Assembly: GCA_050184585.1 (NCBI GenBank)
Contig: JBFXAF010000001.1
Location: 1 to 64,000 of the forward strand
DNA: 64,000 nt
Reading direction: 5' to 3'
Source: JBFXAF01 sp050184585
Lineage (GTDB): Bacteria > Pseudomonadota > Alphaproteobacteria > Rhizobiales > Rhizobiaceae
Shown: positions 41,323 through 50,536 of the stretch, piece by piece
How positions within the stretch are numbered: the stretch's first letter is position 1
How the letters are laid out: each line of letters begins with the position of its first letter
Program-made: the position numbers and the translations under genes
The notes under the pieces: model-generated
The model's input: the letters and a program-made list of their open reading frames with translations, nothing else
What the model was told of the DNA's origin: nothing
Database searches by the model: none

Positions 41323-42301
41323 CTTGGCCGCGCGGACAATCCTCGTCGACATCATCGTCGCGGCCATCCTGCCGGCGATCGCCATCGGCGCGTTAGTGAC
41401 CGGTGAGACCTTCTATCTGACGCTGGCCACTCGCATGGCGGTGCTAGCGCTGGCCGCCACAGGTCTCAATCTCGTACTTGGCGTGGGGGGGCTGGTTTCG
41501 TTCGGCCACGCGGCGTTCTTCGGTATCGGCGGCTATGCCGCGGGCATCGTCGCCAGCCATGCCATGTCCGGCGAGCCGCTTCTCGGCTTAAGCCTCGCGG
41601 GCGCCGGCAGCATGCTGGTGGCCTGGCCGCTGGCGATCGTCGTCGCTGCGCTGGTGGCGCTGCCGATTGGGGCAATCAGCCTGAGGACATCAGGCGTCTA
41701 CTTCATCATGATCACGCTCGCCTTCGCCCAGATGGTCTTCTACTTCGCCATCTCCTGGCCGGCGTATGGCGGCGAGGACGGGCTGTCGATCGCGCTCCGG
41801 AACGGTCTTCCGGGCGTCAATACGGCGCGGCCGCTCGACCTCTTTCTCGTCGTGTACGGTGTTCTGGCGGTCGGGTTGGTCGCCTTCGCCGTGTTGCGCG
41901 AGTCCCGGTTCGGCACGGCGCTGGAGGCGGGCCGGCAGAACGAGGTACGCCTCACGGCTCTCGGCGTTGAGCCGTTTCCGATACGGCTCGTGGCCTTTGT
42001 CATCTCGGCGGGCATCACCGCACTGGCCGGCGCCCTTTATGCCGAACTCAACCGCTTCGTCAGTCCTTCCATGCTGTCCTGGCAGATGTCAGGCGAATTG
42101 ATCGTGCTGATCATCCTCGGCGGCACCGGGCGGCTCTTCGGCCCGCTTGCCGGCGCGATCGTGTTCGTCCTGCTCGAATTCTGGCTCGGGGGGATCACCG
42201 AGCGCTGGCAGTTCTTCCTCGGCCTCATCCTGCTCGGTTTCGTGCTGTTCGCACGCGGCGGGATCATCGGCATCCTCGCGGGGGCAAGGCGTCATGGCTG
42301 A
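41315..42301 (+). CDS. Branched-chain amino acid-type ABC importer permease (LivM-like)
   Basis: 328 aa with about ten hydrophobic segments; signatures L-A-A-T-G-L-N-L-V-L-G-V-G-G-L-V-S-F-G-H and the loop G-R-Q-N-E-V-R-L-T-A-L-G-V-E that contacts the ATPase. GTG 41315 overlaps the end of livH by 8 nt, and it overlaps livG by 8 nt. With the LivH-like protein it forms the heterodimeric membrane channel. Confidence 0.93.
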   Translation: MRDLAARTILVDIIVAAILPAIAIGALVTGETFYLTLATRMAVLALAATGLNLVLGVGGLVSFGHAAFFGIGGYAAGIVASHAMSGEPLLGLSLAGAGSMLVAWPLAIVVAALVALPIGAISLRTSGVYFIMITLAFAQMVFYFAISWPAYGGEDGLSIALRNGLPGVNTARPLDLFLVVYGVLAVGLVAFAVLRESRFGTALEAGRQNEVRLTALGVEPFPIRLVAFVISAGITALAGALYAELNRFVSPSMLSWQMSGELIVLIILGGTGRLFGPLAGAIVFVLLEFWLGGITERWQFFLGLILLGFVLFARGGIIGILAGARRHG

Positions 42302-43043
42302 GCCGGTGCTTGCTGTGGAAGGACTGAGAAAATCCTTCGGTGCGCTCAAGGTGACCGACGGCGTCGATCTCGACCTCAGGCCGGGCGAAATCCATGCGCT
42401 CATCGGGCCGAACGGGGCCGGCAAGACCACGCTGATCCAGCAGATCACCGGCGCGCTCACGCCCGATTCCGGCACGATCCGCTTCCTCGGCGCGGATGTC
42501 GGTCGGTCGGGCGTTGCGTCGCGTGCAAGAATGGGTCTCGGCCGCAGCTTCCAGATATCATCCGTCGCGGGCGAATTCTCGGCACGCCGAAACGTCATGC
42601 TGGCTGTCCAGGCTCAACACGGGTCGAGTTTCCGCCTCGTCAGGCCGGCGTCGTCGGACCCAACGCTTGTTGGTCCCGCGGACGCAATACTCGAACGCAC
42701 CGGGCTTGCCGCCCGTGCCGCCGTGCCAGCGGCGGCGCTGTCACATGGCGAAAGGCGCAGGCTGGAAATCGCCATGGCGCTGGCGCTCCGGCCGAAGGCC
42801 TTCCTGCTGGATGAGCCGATGGCCGGCATGGGGCCGGAGGGATCCAAGGAACTGACCGTCTTCCTCGATCGCTTGAGGACCGAAGCACCGATCCTCCTGA
42901 TCGAGCACGACATGGACGCGGTCTTCGCGCTCGCCGACAGGGTTTCGGTGCTTGTCTATGGCCGCATCATCGCGACCGGCACGGTCGCCGAGATTCGGAG
43001 CGACCTCGAAGTCCGGCGCGCCTATCTCGGGGAGGACCGCTGA
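42294..43043 (+). CDS. Branched-chain amino acid-type ABC importer ATPase (LivG-like)
   Basis: 249 aa. Walker A I-G-P-N-G-A-G-K-T-T; Walker B A-F-L-L-D-E-P-M-A-G-M; switch region L-L-I-E-H-D-M-D-A-V. The signature is L-S-H-G-E-R-R-R-L-E-I-A, a LivG variant with His instead of the first Gly. The C-terminal V-R-R-A-Y-L-G-E-D is typical. It overlaps the LivF-like gene by one base. Confidence 0.94.
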   Translation: MAEPVLAVEGLRKSFGALKVTDGVDLDLRPGEIHALIGPNGAGKTTLIQQITGALTPDSGTIRFLGADVGRSGVASRARMGLGRSFQISSVAGEFSARRNVMLAVQAQHGSSFRLVRPASSDPTLVGPADAILERTGLAARAAVPAAALSHGERRRLEIAMALALRPKAFLLDEPMAGMGPEGSKELTVFLDRLRTEAPILLIEHDMDAVFALADRVSVLVYGRIIATGTVAEIRSDLEVRRAYLGEDR

Positions 43044-43726
43044 TGCTCCTCTTCGTCGAGGGGTTGACCGCCTATTACGGGGCATCTCAGGCGCTGTTCG
43101 GGGTCGACCTGGCGGTCGCGGAGGGTGAAGTCGTCGCATTGATGGGACGAAACGGCATGGGGAAGACCACGACCATTCGTTCCCTGCTGGGCTTGACCCG
43201 ATCGGCGTCAGGTTCAGTCCGCTTCGCGGACCGCGACGTCACCGGGCAGCCGGCGCATCGCATTGCCCGGCTCGGCATCGGTCTGGTGCCGGAAGGCCGG
43301 CGATGCTTCCGCAACCTGACCGTCCGCGAGAACCTCCTCGCCGCGGCCAGGCCGGGTGCATGGACAGTCCAATCGGTCACGGGCCTGTTTCCCCGTCTTG
43401 CAGAGCGACTTGGCCAATTGGCCGGAACGCTGTCTGGGGGCGAGCAACAGATGCTGGCGATCGGGCGGGCGCTGATGACCAATCCGAGATTGCTGGTGCT
43501 GGACGAGGCGACGGAGGGGCTGGCGCCGGTGATCCGGCGGGATATCTGGACCGCGATCCGGCAGCTCAAGGCCGATGGACAGGCGATACTGGTCGTCGAC
43601 AAGACGCTTGCTGAGCTCCTGCCGGTCGCCGACAGGGCATTCGTGCTGGAAAAGGGCGCAACCGTCTGGTCGGGGTCGCCTGGCACGCTGACAGCGGAGG
43701 TGCAGGACCGATATCTCGGGGTGTGA
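43043..43726 (+). CDS. Branched-chain amino acid-type ABC importer ATPase (LivF-like)
   Basis: 227 aa. Walker A M-G-R-N-G-M-G-K-T-T; signature L-S-G-G-E-Q-Q-M-L-A-I-G-R; Walker B L-L-V-L-D-E-A-T-E-G-L-A-P; C-terminal Y-L-G-V. G-L-V-P-E-G-R-R-C-F in the middle is the LivF hallmark. The switch position, normally His, reads V-V-D-K-T here, so Lys replaces His; this variant is found in some LivF proteins, since LivG carries the intact one. It ends the operon. Confidence 0.94.
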   Translation: MLLFVEGLTAYYGASQALFGVDLAVAEGEVVALMGRNGMGKTTTIRSLLGLTRSASGSVRFADRDVTGQPAHRIARLGIGLVPEGRRCFRNLTVRENLLAAARPGAWTVQSVTGLFPRLAERLGQLAGTLSGGEQQMLAIGRALMTNPRLLVLDEATEGLAPVIRRDIWTAIRQLKADGQAILVVDKTLAELLPVADRAFVLEKGATVWSGSPGTLTAEVQDRYLGV

Positions 43727-43816
43727 ACGATATCCTGCACCGCAACATCGGGCTTGGAGTCCGGCGGTGAGTCGTGAAAAGGTAGCGGCCCCGCCGATAG
43801 CGCGACCCGGAGCCCC

Positions 43817-46800
43817 ATGGCCATCCTCGCCGCCATACATCACCTGACGCACTATCGCTACGACCGCCCGGTGGTTCTTGGTCCGCAGGTGGTTCGACTC
43901 CGGCCTGCGCCGCATTCGCGCACCAAGGTGCTCAGCCATTCTCTAAAGGTCACTCCCGACAAGCACTTTGTGAACCTGCAGCAGGACCCGTACGGCAACT
44001 TCCTCGCCCGATACGTCTTCCCCGAGCCGGTGTCCGAACTGAAGATCGAAGTCGACCTCGTCGCCGACATGACGGTCTACAACCCGTTCGACTTCTTCGT
44101 CGAGGAGAGCGTCGAGACCTGGCCATTTGAGTATCCCGAGGACATCCGCGAGGACCTCGCCATCTACCGCGCCGCCGAACCGGCGGGGCCGATGCTGTCT
44201 GCTTTCATGGCAGCCCTCGACCGGACGCCACGCAACACGGTCAACTTCATCGTCGACCTCAACGCCCGCGTACAGCGCGAAGTCGGCTACGTCATCCGCA
44301 TGGAGACGGGCGTTCAGTCGCCGGAGGAGACGCTGAAGGTCGCCACCGGTTCCTGCCGGGATTCGAGCTGGCTGCTGGTGCAGGCGTTGAGGCACCTTGG
44401 CTTCGCGGCCCGTTTCGTCTCGGGCTACCTGATCCAGCTGAAACCGGACCTCGTCTCGCTCGACGGGCCGCCCGGTACGAAGGTCGACTTCACCGATCTG
44501 CACGCCTGGTGCGAAGTCTACCTGCCCGGCGCCGGCTGGATCGGCCTCGACCCGACATCCGGCCTGCTCACTGGCGAGAGCCATGTCCCGCTCGCCGCCA
44601 CTCCGCATTTCCGCAACGCCGCGCCGATCAGCGGTCTGGCGAGTTTCGCCAATGTCGAGTTCGGCTTCGACATGACGGTGACGCGTGTGGCGGAGCATCC
44701 GCGTATCACCAAGCCGTTCTCGGACGAATCCTGGGAGGCGCTGGACGCGCTGGGGCGCAAGGTCGATGCGGAACTCGCGGCAAACGACGTTCGCCTAACC
44801 ATGGGCGGCGAGCCGACATTCGTTTCGATCGACGATTTCGAGAGCGCCGAGTGGAACACGGCCGCGGTTGGCCCGACAAAGCGCGAGAAGGCGGACATCC
44901 TCATCCGGCGGCTGCGCGAGCGTTTCGCGCCGGGCGGCTTCCTGCATTACGGGCAGGGCAAGTGGTATCCGGGCGAGTCCCTGCCGCGCTGGACCTTCTC
45001 GCTCTACTGGCGCAAGGATGGCGAGCCTGTCTGGCGCGATCCCTTGCTGATCGCGAGGGAAGGGAGGAATGCCGAGATCAGCCCCGCCAAGGCGGAGATT
45101 CTACTCAAGGCGATCGCGACCAACCTCGGCATCGCGGGGGAAATGGTCGCCGAGGCCTACGAGGATCCCGGCGAGTGGCTGCTCAAGGAAGGCAAGCTGC
45201 CGGACAACGTCGACCCCTCGAATTCCAAGCTGGAGGATGCGGAGGAACGCGGTCGCATGGCGCGAGTCTTCGAGCGGGGGCTGACGAAGCCGTCGGGCTA
45301 CGTGCTGCCGATCCAGCGCTGGAACGCGGCGGCGCAACCGTCGCATCGCTGGCGTTCGGAGAAGTGGAAGACACGGCGTGGAAGGCTGTTCCTCGTACCG
45401 GGCGATTCGCCGGTCGGCTATCGCCTTCCACTCGGTTCCTTGCCCCATGTTCCGCCCGCGCAGTTCCCCTACATCGTGCCGGTCGATCCCTCTCTGCCGC
45501 GTGGACCACTGGCTCTGCGGGCCGACATCCTGCCATCGGCGGTGGCGACCGAACCCGCGGCCGATCCCGGACGCGAGCAGCCAGCGGTTTCCTTCACGGC
45601 GGTCACCGGCCAGCAGGATCGCGTCGAACAGGAACTGACCGAGATCGGCGGCGCGGTGCGAACGGCAATCTCGGTCGAGGCTCGCGACGGGCGGCTTAAC
45701 GTCTTCATGCCGCCGGTGGAGGCGCTCGAGGACTATCTGGAACTCATCGCGGCGGCGGAAGAAGCGGCGCGAACGACGCGACAGACAGTACATATCGAGG
45801 GTTACGCGCCGCCGCACGACCCGCGTCTCAACGTCATCCGCGTTGCGCCCGATCCCGGTGTCATCGAGGTGAACATCCATCCAGCCAGCGACTGGCTGGG
45901 TTGCGTCGAGACCACGACGGCAATCTACGAGGAGGCACGACAGAGCCGGTTGGGCGCCGACAAGTTCCTGATCGACGGGCGGCATACGGGAACAGGCGGG
46001 GGCAACCATGTCGTGGTTGGCGGCGCGACACCGAACGACAGCCCGTTCCTGCGCCGTCCGGACCTGTTGAAGAGCCTGGTGCTCTACTGGCAGCGGCATC
46101 CATCGCTCAGCTACCTTTTCTCGGGTCTCTTCATCGGTCCCACGAGCCAGGCGCCTCGCATCGACGAGGCCCGCCACGATGCCCTCTACGAGCTGGAAAT
46201 CGCGCTCGCACAGGTTCCCGCGCCGGGGCATGGTCCGGCCCCGCTGCCGTGGCTGGTCGACCGGCTGTTCCGCAACCTCCTGGTCGACGTGACGGGAAAC
46301 ACCCACCGCTCCGAGATTTGCATCGACAAGCTGTTTTCGCCCGACGGGCCGACTGGTCGGTTGGGACTGGTGGAGTTTCGTGGCTTCGAGATGCCGCCCA
46401 ACGCCCGAATGAGCCTTGCGCAGCAGCTTCTGGTGAGGGCGATCATCGCGCGCCTCTGGAAGACCCCGCTCAATGGCAAGTTCGTGCGCTGGGGGACGTC
46501 CCTGCACGACCGCTTCATGTTGCCTCACTACGTGTGGACCGATTTCCTGGACGTGATCGATGACCTGAGGCAGCAGGGTTTCGACATGCGCCCGGAGTGG
46601 TTTGCCGCGCAGCTCGAGTTCCGCTTTCCCTTTATCGGCGAGATCGATCAGGCCGGCGTGAAGGTGGAGCTCAGGCAGGCGCTCGAGCCTTGGCACGTAA
46701 TGGGCGAGCAAGGTGCGATCGGCGGCACGGTGCGCTACGTCGATTCCTCGGTCGAACGCATCCAGCTTCGCACCGAGGGGTTGAACCTCGCTCGCCATGC

Positions 46801-47173
46801 TGTCACCTGCAATGGGCGCCCAGTGCCAATGCGGCAGACCGAGAACCGCGAAGTGGCGGTGGCCGGAGTGCGCTACAAGGCTTGGCAGCCCTCGTCAGGC
46901 CTGCATCCGGTGCTTCCCGTCGACACGCCTCTGGTGATCGACATCCATGACCGCTGGACGGGCAGAGCGGTAGGGGGCTGCACCTACCACGTTGCGCATC
47001 CAGGCGGGCGCAACTACGAGACAATTCCGGTCAACGCCAACGAGGCCGAGGCGCGCCGTCTCGCCCGTTTCCAGGACTTCGGGCATACGGCCGGCGGGCA
47101 CGCGCTCGCCGACGAGCGATTGTCCGACGATATGCCTATGACGCTGGATCTGCGGCGTCCGGCGGTGATCTAG
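43817..47173 (+). CDS. Transglutaminase-like / DUF2126 putative amidoligase fusion
   Basis: 1118 aa. The N-terminal beta domain (residues 1-90) precedes a transglutaminase-like core with catalytic C180 (G-S-C-R-D-S), H229 (D-L-H-A-W) and D245 (G-L-D-P-T). From about residue 320 runs the DUF2126 region, a glutamine-synthetase-like COOH-NH2 ligase family, with G-G-E-P-T-F-V-S, G-K-W-Y-P-G-E, and R-H-T-G-T-G-G-G-N-H-V-V-V-G-G. Comparative work (Iyer et al., 2009) predicts such clusters to make peptide-like metabolites or tag proteins. It starts the three-gene cassette and is followed 7 nt later by the ATP-grasp gene. Cytosolic, no signal peptide. The substrate is unknown. Confidence 0.9.
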   Translation: MAILAAIHHLTHYRYDRPVVLGPQVVRLRPAPHSRTKVLSHSLKVTPDKHFVNLQQDPYGNFLARYVFPEPVSELKIEVDLVADMTVYNPFDFFVEESVETWPFEYPEDIREDLAIYRAAEPAGPMLSAFMAALDRTPRNTVNFIVDLNARVQREVGYVIRMETGVQSPEETLKVATGSCRDSSWLLVQALRHLGFAARFVSGYLIQLKPDLVSLDGPPGTKVDFTDLHAWCEVYLPGAGWIGLDPTSGLLTGESHVPLAATPHFRNAAPISGLASFANVEFGFDMTVTRVAEHPRITKPFSDESWEALDALGRKVDAELAANDVRLTMGGEPTFVSIDDFESAEWNTAAVGPTKREKADILIRRLRERFAPGGFLHYGQGKWYPGESLPRWTFSLYWRKDGEPVWRDPLLIAREGRNAEISPAKAEILLKAIATNLGIAGEMVAEAYEDPGEWLLKEGKLPDNVDPSNSKLEDAEERGRMARVFERGLTKPSGYVLPIQRWNAAAQPSHRWRSEKWKTRRGRLFLVPGDSPVGYRLPLGSLPHVPPAQFPYIVPVDPSLPRGPLALRADILPSAVATEPAADPGREQPAVSFTAVTGQQDRVEQELTEIGGAVRTAISVEARDGRLNVFMPPVEALEDYLELIAAAEEAARTTRQTVHIEGYAPPHDPRLNVIRVAPDPGVIEVNIHPASDWLGCVETTTAIYEEARQSRLGADKFLIDGRHTGTGGGNHVVVGGATPNDSPFLRRPDLLKSLVLYWQRHPSLSYLFSGLFIGPTSQAPRIDEARHDALYELEIALAQVPAPGHGPAPLPWLVDRLFRNLLVDVTGNTHRSEICIDKLFSPDGPTGRLGLVEFRGFEMPPNARMSLAQQLLVRAIIARLWKTPLNGKFVRWGTSLHDRFMLPHYVWTDFLDVIDDLRQQGFDMRPEWFAAQLEFRFPFIGEIDQAGVKVELRQALEPWHVMGEQGAIGGTVRYVDSSVERIQLRTEGLNLARHAVTCNGRPVPMRQTENREVAVAGVRYKAWQPSSGLHPVLPVDTPLVIDIHDRWTGRAVGGCTYHVAHPGGRNYETIPVNANEAEARRLARFQDFGHTAGGHALADERLSDDMPMTLDLRRPAVI

Positions 47174-47180
47174 GTTGCCG

Positions 47181-49571
47181 ATGAAGTCGTCCAAGCCCAG
47201 ACGAGGCATCAGGAGCCGCAACCTCCTGGAACACTATCAGCCGCTTCCCGGCGTGCCGGACGAGATGGTCGACTCGCAGGGTAACCCGCGTCCAGTATGG
47301 GCCGAGTTCATCGATCGCCTGGAGGACCTGGGTCCCGACGAATTGACGCATCGTTTTGCCCGCGCCGACCAGTATCTGCGGGACGCCGGCGTCTACTACC
47401 GCGTCTACGACAAGGCTGGCGCAGCCGAGCGCGAATGGCCGCTCGCGCATGTGCCGGTACTGATCGAAGAGCGGGAGTGGGCACGCATCGCTGGGGGGCT
47501 CGTTCAGCGGGCCGAACTCTTCGAATCGATCGTCGCAGACATCTACGGCGACAACCGGCTTGTGGCGGAGGGCCTGCTGCCGCCTGGTCTCATTGCATCG
47601 AGCCCAGAATATCTGCGACCGGTTGCCGGCGTCAGGCCGCCCGACGGGAACTATCTGCATTTCTGCGCCTTCGAACTCGGGCGTGGGCCGGATGGCCAAT
47701 GGTGGGTGCTGGGTGACCGTACACAGGCGCCATCGGGCGCGGGCTTCGCGCTGGAGAATCGTGTCGCTACCGCCCGCGCCTTGTCCGACCTGCATGGCGA
47801 GATGAATGTCGAGCGACTGGCCGGCTTCTTCCGACGCTTTCGCGATGCGCTGCTCCAAAGGGCAGGCGAAGGCCGCGTGGCGATATTGACGCCGGGGCCC
47901 CTGAACGAGACCTATTACGAGCACGCCTATATCGCCCGCTATCTCGGCATCATGCTGCTGGAGGGCGAAGACCTGACAGTCGCCGACGGACGGCTGATGG
48001 TGCGCACGGTGTCGGGGCTGAAGCCCATCAGCGTGCTGTGGCGGCGGCTGGACGCAGCCTTTGCCGATCCGATCGAACTCAACCCCGCTTCACAGATCGG
48101 CACGCCCGGGCTCACGGAGGCGGTGCGGCACGCCTCCGTGTCGATGGTCAACGCGCTGGGTTCCGGCATCATGGAGACACGCGCCTTCCTCGCCTTCCTG
48201 CCGCGCATCGCGCGGGCTGTTCGTGGTGAGGAGTTGAAACTGCCGTCCATCGCCACCTGGTGGTGCGGTCAGGCCGGTGAGCGCCGCCACGTCGTGGAAA
48301 ACCTCGACAGAATGATGATCGGGCCGGCGCTGTCGACCCGGCTTCCCTTCGAGGACGACGACGTAACTATCCTGGGTTCGACGCTTTCGACGACGCAACG
48401 CGCGATTGTTGCTGAACGACTGGAGCAGAACGGCGGCGCCTTTGTGGGCCAGGAAGCCGTCACCCTGTCGACCACGCCCGTCTATGTCGGCGGCTGGCTC
48501 GAGCCTCGTCCGGTTACGCTGCGAGTGTATCTGGCGCGCACGTCAGATGGTTGGACGGCCATGCCGGGCGGTTTCGCTCGCGTCGGCTTCTCGCAGGACA
48601 CCGCCGCGATCGCCATGCAGCGGGGAGGGCAGGCAGCGGACGTCTGGGTCGTCTGCAAGCGGCCGGTGACCTACGATTCGCTGCTGCCCCGAGATGACGA
48701 CGGGTTCCGGAGAAACCTGCCCGGCAGCCTGCCCAGCCGGGCCGCGGAGAACCTCCTCTGGCTCGGACGCTATGTGGAACGCAGCGAAGACACGGTCCGC
48801 ATCCTCCGCGCCTATCATGTGCGGCTGGCGGAAACCTCCAATCCGAAGATGCCGCTGCTCGCCGATATACGCGACTATCTCGAGCCTTTCGGCATCGATG
48901 TGGGACCCGCGATCCCCACGGCGCTGATCTCGTCGCTCGACAGCGCCGTCTACAGCGCCGGGCAGATCCGAGACCGCTTCTCGCCGGACGGCTGGCTTGC
49001 GCTGCGCGACTTGTCGAAGACGATCCACGAGTTCGCCGAAAAGGTGGCGCCGGGCGACGACGCCACGCGAGCCATGACGGTGCTGTTAAGAAAGCTTGCG
49101 GGTTTCTCGGGCCTGCTGAACGAGAACATGTACCGCTTTACCGGTTGGCGGTTCCTGGAGATTGGCCGGCGGCTGGAGCGCGGCATACAGATTGCCCGTA
49201 CGCTGTCGCGGCTGGCGCGGCCTGACGCGCCCGATGGGGCGCTCGACATGATGCTGGAGATCGGCGACAGCGTCATGACCCACCGGCGGCAGTACGCGGT
49301 GCGGGTGGGGCGAAAGACGGTGGTCGACCTCCTGGCGCTCGATCCTCTCAATCCACGATCGGTGCTCTTCCAGCTGGAACGTCTGAAGACGGAGATCGGC
49401 CTGTTGCCGGGAGTGGCGAATCTTCTTTCGCCCGCGGCGAAAGAAGTCCTGAGGCTGCACACCGAGTTGTCGATCCTCGAACCTGTCGACGTGATGCCGG
49501 ATACGCTGGACAGGATCGCCACCGAGATAGGTGGTCTCTACGATTCGTTGTCGTCCACATACTTTCCTTGA
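47181..49571 (+). CDS. Circularly permuted ATP-grasp / alpha-E domain fusion
   Basis: 796 aa. Residues about 1-480 form the CP-ATP-grasp type (former DUF404/407): Y-R-V-Y-D-K-A-G early, D-I-Y-G-D-N-R-L, W-W-V-L-G-D-R-T-Q-A-P-S-G-A-G-F, G-P-L-N-E-T-Y-Y-E-H, and a C-terminal G-G-F-A-R-V. From about 512 follows the helical alpha-E domain (former DUF403): A-E-N-L-L-W-L-G-R-Y-V-E-R-S-E-D, and later G-W-R-F-L-E-I-G-R-R-L-E-R. In other genomes these are often two genes; here they are one. ATP-grasp ligases form amide bonds by acyl phosphates, so this is probably the second ligase of the cassette. ATG 47181 is chosen over the TTG at 47175. Confidence 0.9.
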   Translation: MKSSKPRRGIRSRNLLEHYQPLPGVPDEMVDSQGNPRPVWAEFIDRLEDLGPDELTHRFARADQYLRDAGVYYRVYDKAGAAEREWPLAHVPVLIEEREWARIAGGLVQRAELFESIVADIYGDNRLVAEGLLPPGLIASSPEYLRPVAGVRPPDGNYLHFCAFELGRGPDGQWWVLGDRTQAPSGAGFALENRVATARALSDLHGEMNVERLAGFFRRFRDALLQRAGEGRVAILTPGPLNETYYEHAYIARYLGIMLLEGEDLTVADGRLMVRTVSGLKPISVLWRRLDAAFADPIELNPASQIGTPGLTEAVRHASVSMVNALGSGIMETRAFLAFLPRIARAVRGEELKLPSIATWWCGQAGERRHVVENLDRMMIGPALSTRLPFEDDDVTILGSTLSTTQRAIVAERLEQNGGAFVGQEAVTLSTTPVYVGGWLEPRPVTLRVYLARTSDGWTAMPGGFARVGFSQDTAAIAMQRGGQAADVWVVCKRPVTYDSLLPRDDDGFRRNLPGSLPSRAAENLLWLGRYVERSEDTVRILRAYHVRLAETSNPKMPLLADIRDYLEPFGIDVGPAIPTALISSLDSAVYSAGQIRDRFSPDGWLALRDLSKTIHEFAEKVAPGDDATRAMTVLLRKLAGFSGLLNENMYRFTGWRFLEIGRRLERGIQIARTLSRLARPDAPDGALDMMLEIGDSVMTHRRQYAVRVGRKTVVDLLALDPLNPRSVLFQLERLKTEIGLLPGVANLLSPAAKEVLRLHTELSILEPVDVMPDTLDRIATEIGGLYDSLSSTYFP

Positions 49572-49578
49572 TAAGACA

Positions 49579-50457
49579 ATGCTCTACGACATTCGGCTCA
49601 CGCTGCACTACGACTATGAACGCATGATCTGGGGCGCCCGGCACCAGGTCAGGGTGCTGCCGTTGACGATCAACGGAACCCAGCGCGTCGTGGCGGCGGC
49701 ATTGGAACCGGGTCCCAAGCCGGCGGAACGGAGCGACTTCTCCGATTTCTTCGGCAACAGGGTGACTTCCATCGTCTATCGCGGCGGGCATGAGGCACTG
49801 GACATCAAGATGACCGCGCGCGTTCAGGTCGACAGGCCGGAGCCGGGAATAGACGTATCGCCGCCGATCAGCGCGCTGCACGAGGAACTGGGGGGCGTGT
49901 GGTCGCTGTTGCCCGATTCGCCGCATCACTTCCTCGCCTCCAGCGACCACGCTGCCCTCGACGGCGAGATCACGAATTTCGCGGCGCGCAGCATGAGGCC
50001 GAACCGGTCGGTCGCGGCGGTGGCGGAGGACGTCTGCCGGCGGATCCATGCAGACTTCACCTATGATGGCGAGGCGACCACGGTGGCCACGACGGCGTTG
50101 GACGCCTTCGCGCTGAAGCGTGGGGTCTGCCAGGATTTTTCGCATGTGATGATCGCCGGCCTGCGGGGACTTGGCATTCCGGCCAGCTATGTCAGCGGCT
50201 TCCTTCGCACCATCCCTCCGGCGGGCAAGGAGCGGCTAGAGGGAGCCGACGCCATGCACGCTTGGGTAAGGGTGTGGTGCGGCCGGCAGACAGGCTGGCT
50301 GGAGTTTGACCCCACCAACGACATGCGCGCCTCCTCCGACCACATCACCGTCGGCTACGGACGAGACTATTCCGACGTCGCGCCGATCGTCGGAGTGCTG
50401 AAGACGGCGGGCAAGCAGGCGGGCGAACAATCGGTGGACGTGGTCCCCGTAAGCTAG
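49579..50457 (+). CDS. Transglutaminase-like cysteine protease/acyltransferase
   Basis: 292 aa with an N-terminal beta region (Y-D-I-R-L-T-L-H-Y-D-Y-E) and a transglutaminase core. The triad is C184 (G-V-C-Q-D-F-S-H), H227 (M-H-A-W-V-R) and D244 (F-D-P-T-N-D). G-I-P-A-S-Y-V-S-G-F-L lies between. It is shorter than the first gene of the cassette and lacks an amidoligase part. It may hydrolyse or ligate the peptide made by the two ligases. ATG 49579 is 8 nt after the ATP-grasp gene, so one transcript is likely. No signal peptide is visible. Confidence 0.92.
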   Translation: MLYDIRLTLHYDYERMIWGARHQVRVLPLTINGTQRVVAAALEPGPKPAERSDFSDFFGNRVTSIVYRGGHEALDIKMTARVQVDRPEPGIDVSPPISALHEELGGVWSLLPDSPHHFLASSDHAALDGEITNFAARSMRPNRSVAAVAEDVCRRIHADFTYDGEATTVATTALDAFALKRGVCQDFSHVMIAGLRGLGIPASYVSGFLRTIPPAGKERLEGADAMHAWVRVWCGRQTGWLEFDPTNDMRASSDHITVGYGRDYSDVAPIVGVLKTAGKQAGEQSVDVVPVS

Positions 50458-50488
50458 GCGGTTTCATATCCGACCCACTCGCACCAGC

Positions 50489-50519
50489 CGAAGCAATCTG
50501 GTAGGACCAGATTGCTTCG
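50489..50519. repeat. Perfect 14-bp palindrome before the M24 peptidase gene
   Basis: Left arm CGAAGCAATCTGGT (50489-50502), AGG, right arm ACCAGATTGCTTCG (50506-50519), perfect across 14 pairs. It ends 6 nt before the GGAGG ribosome binding site of the next gene. It lacks a T-run, so a regulator site or an mRNA hairpin is more likely than a rho-independent terminator. Confidence 0.7.
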
Positions 50520-50536
50520 TGCATGGGAGGACACCG

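Noticed and set aside
45101..46798. Minus-strand ORF of 565 codons opposite the DUF2126 gene
   Set aside because: Same kind of shadow; low-complexity Arg/His-rich translation and no ribosome binding site.
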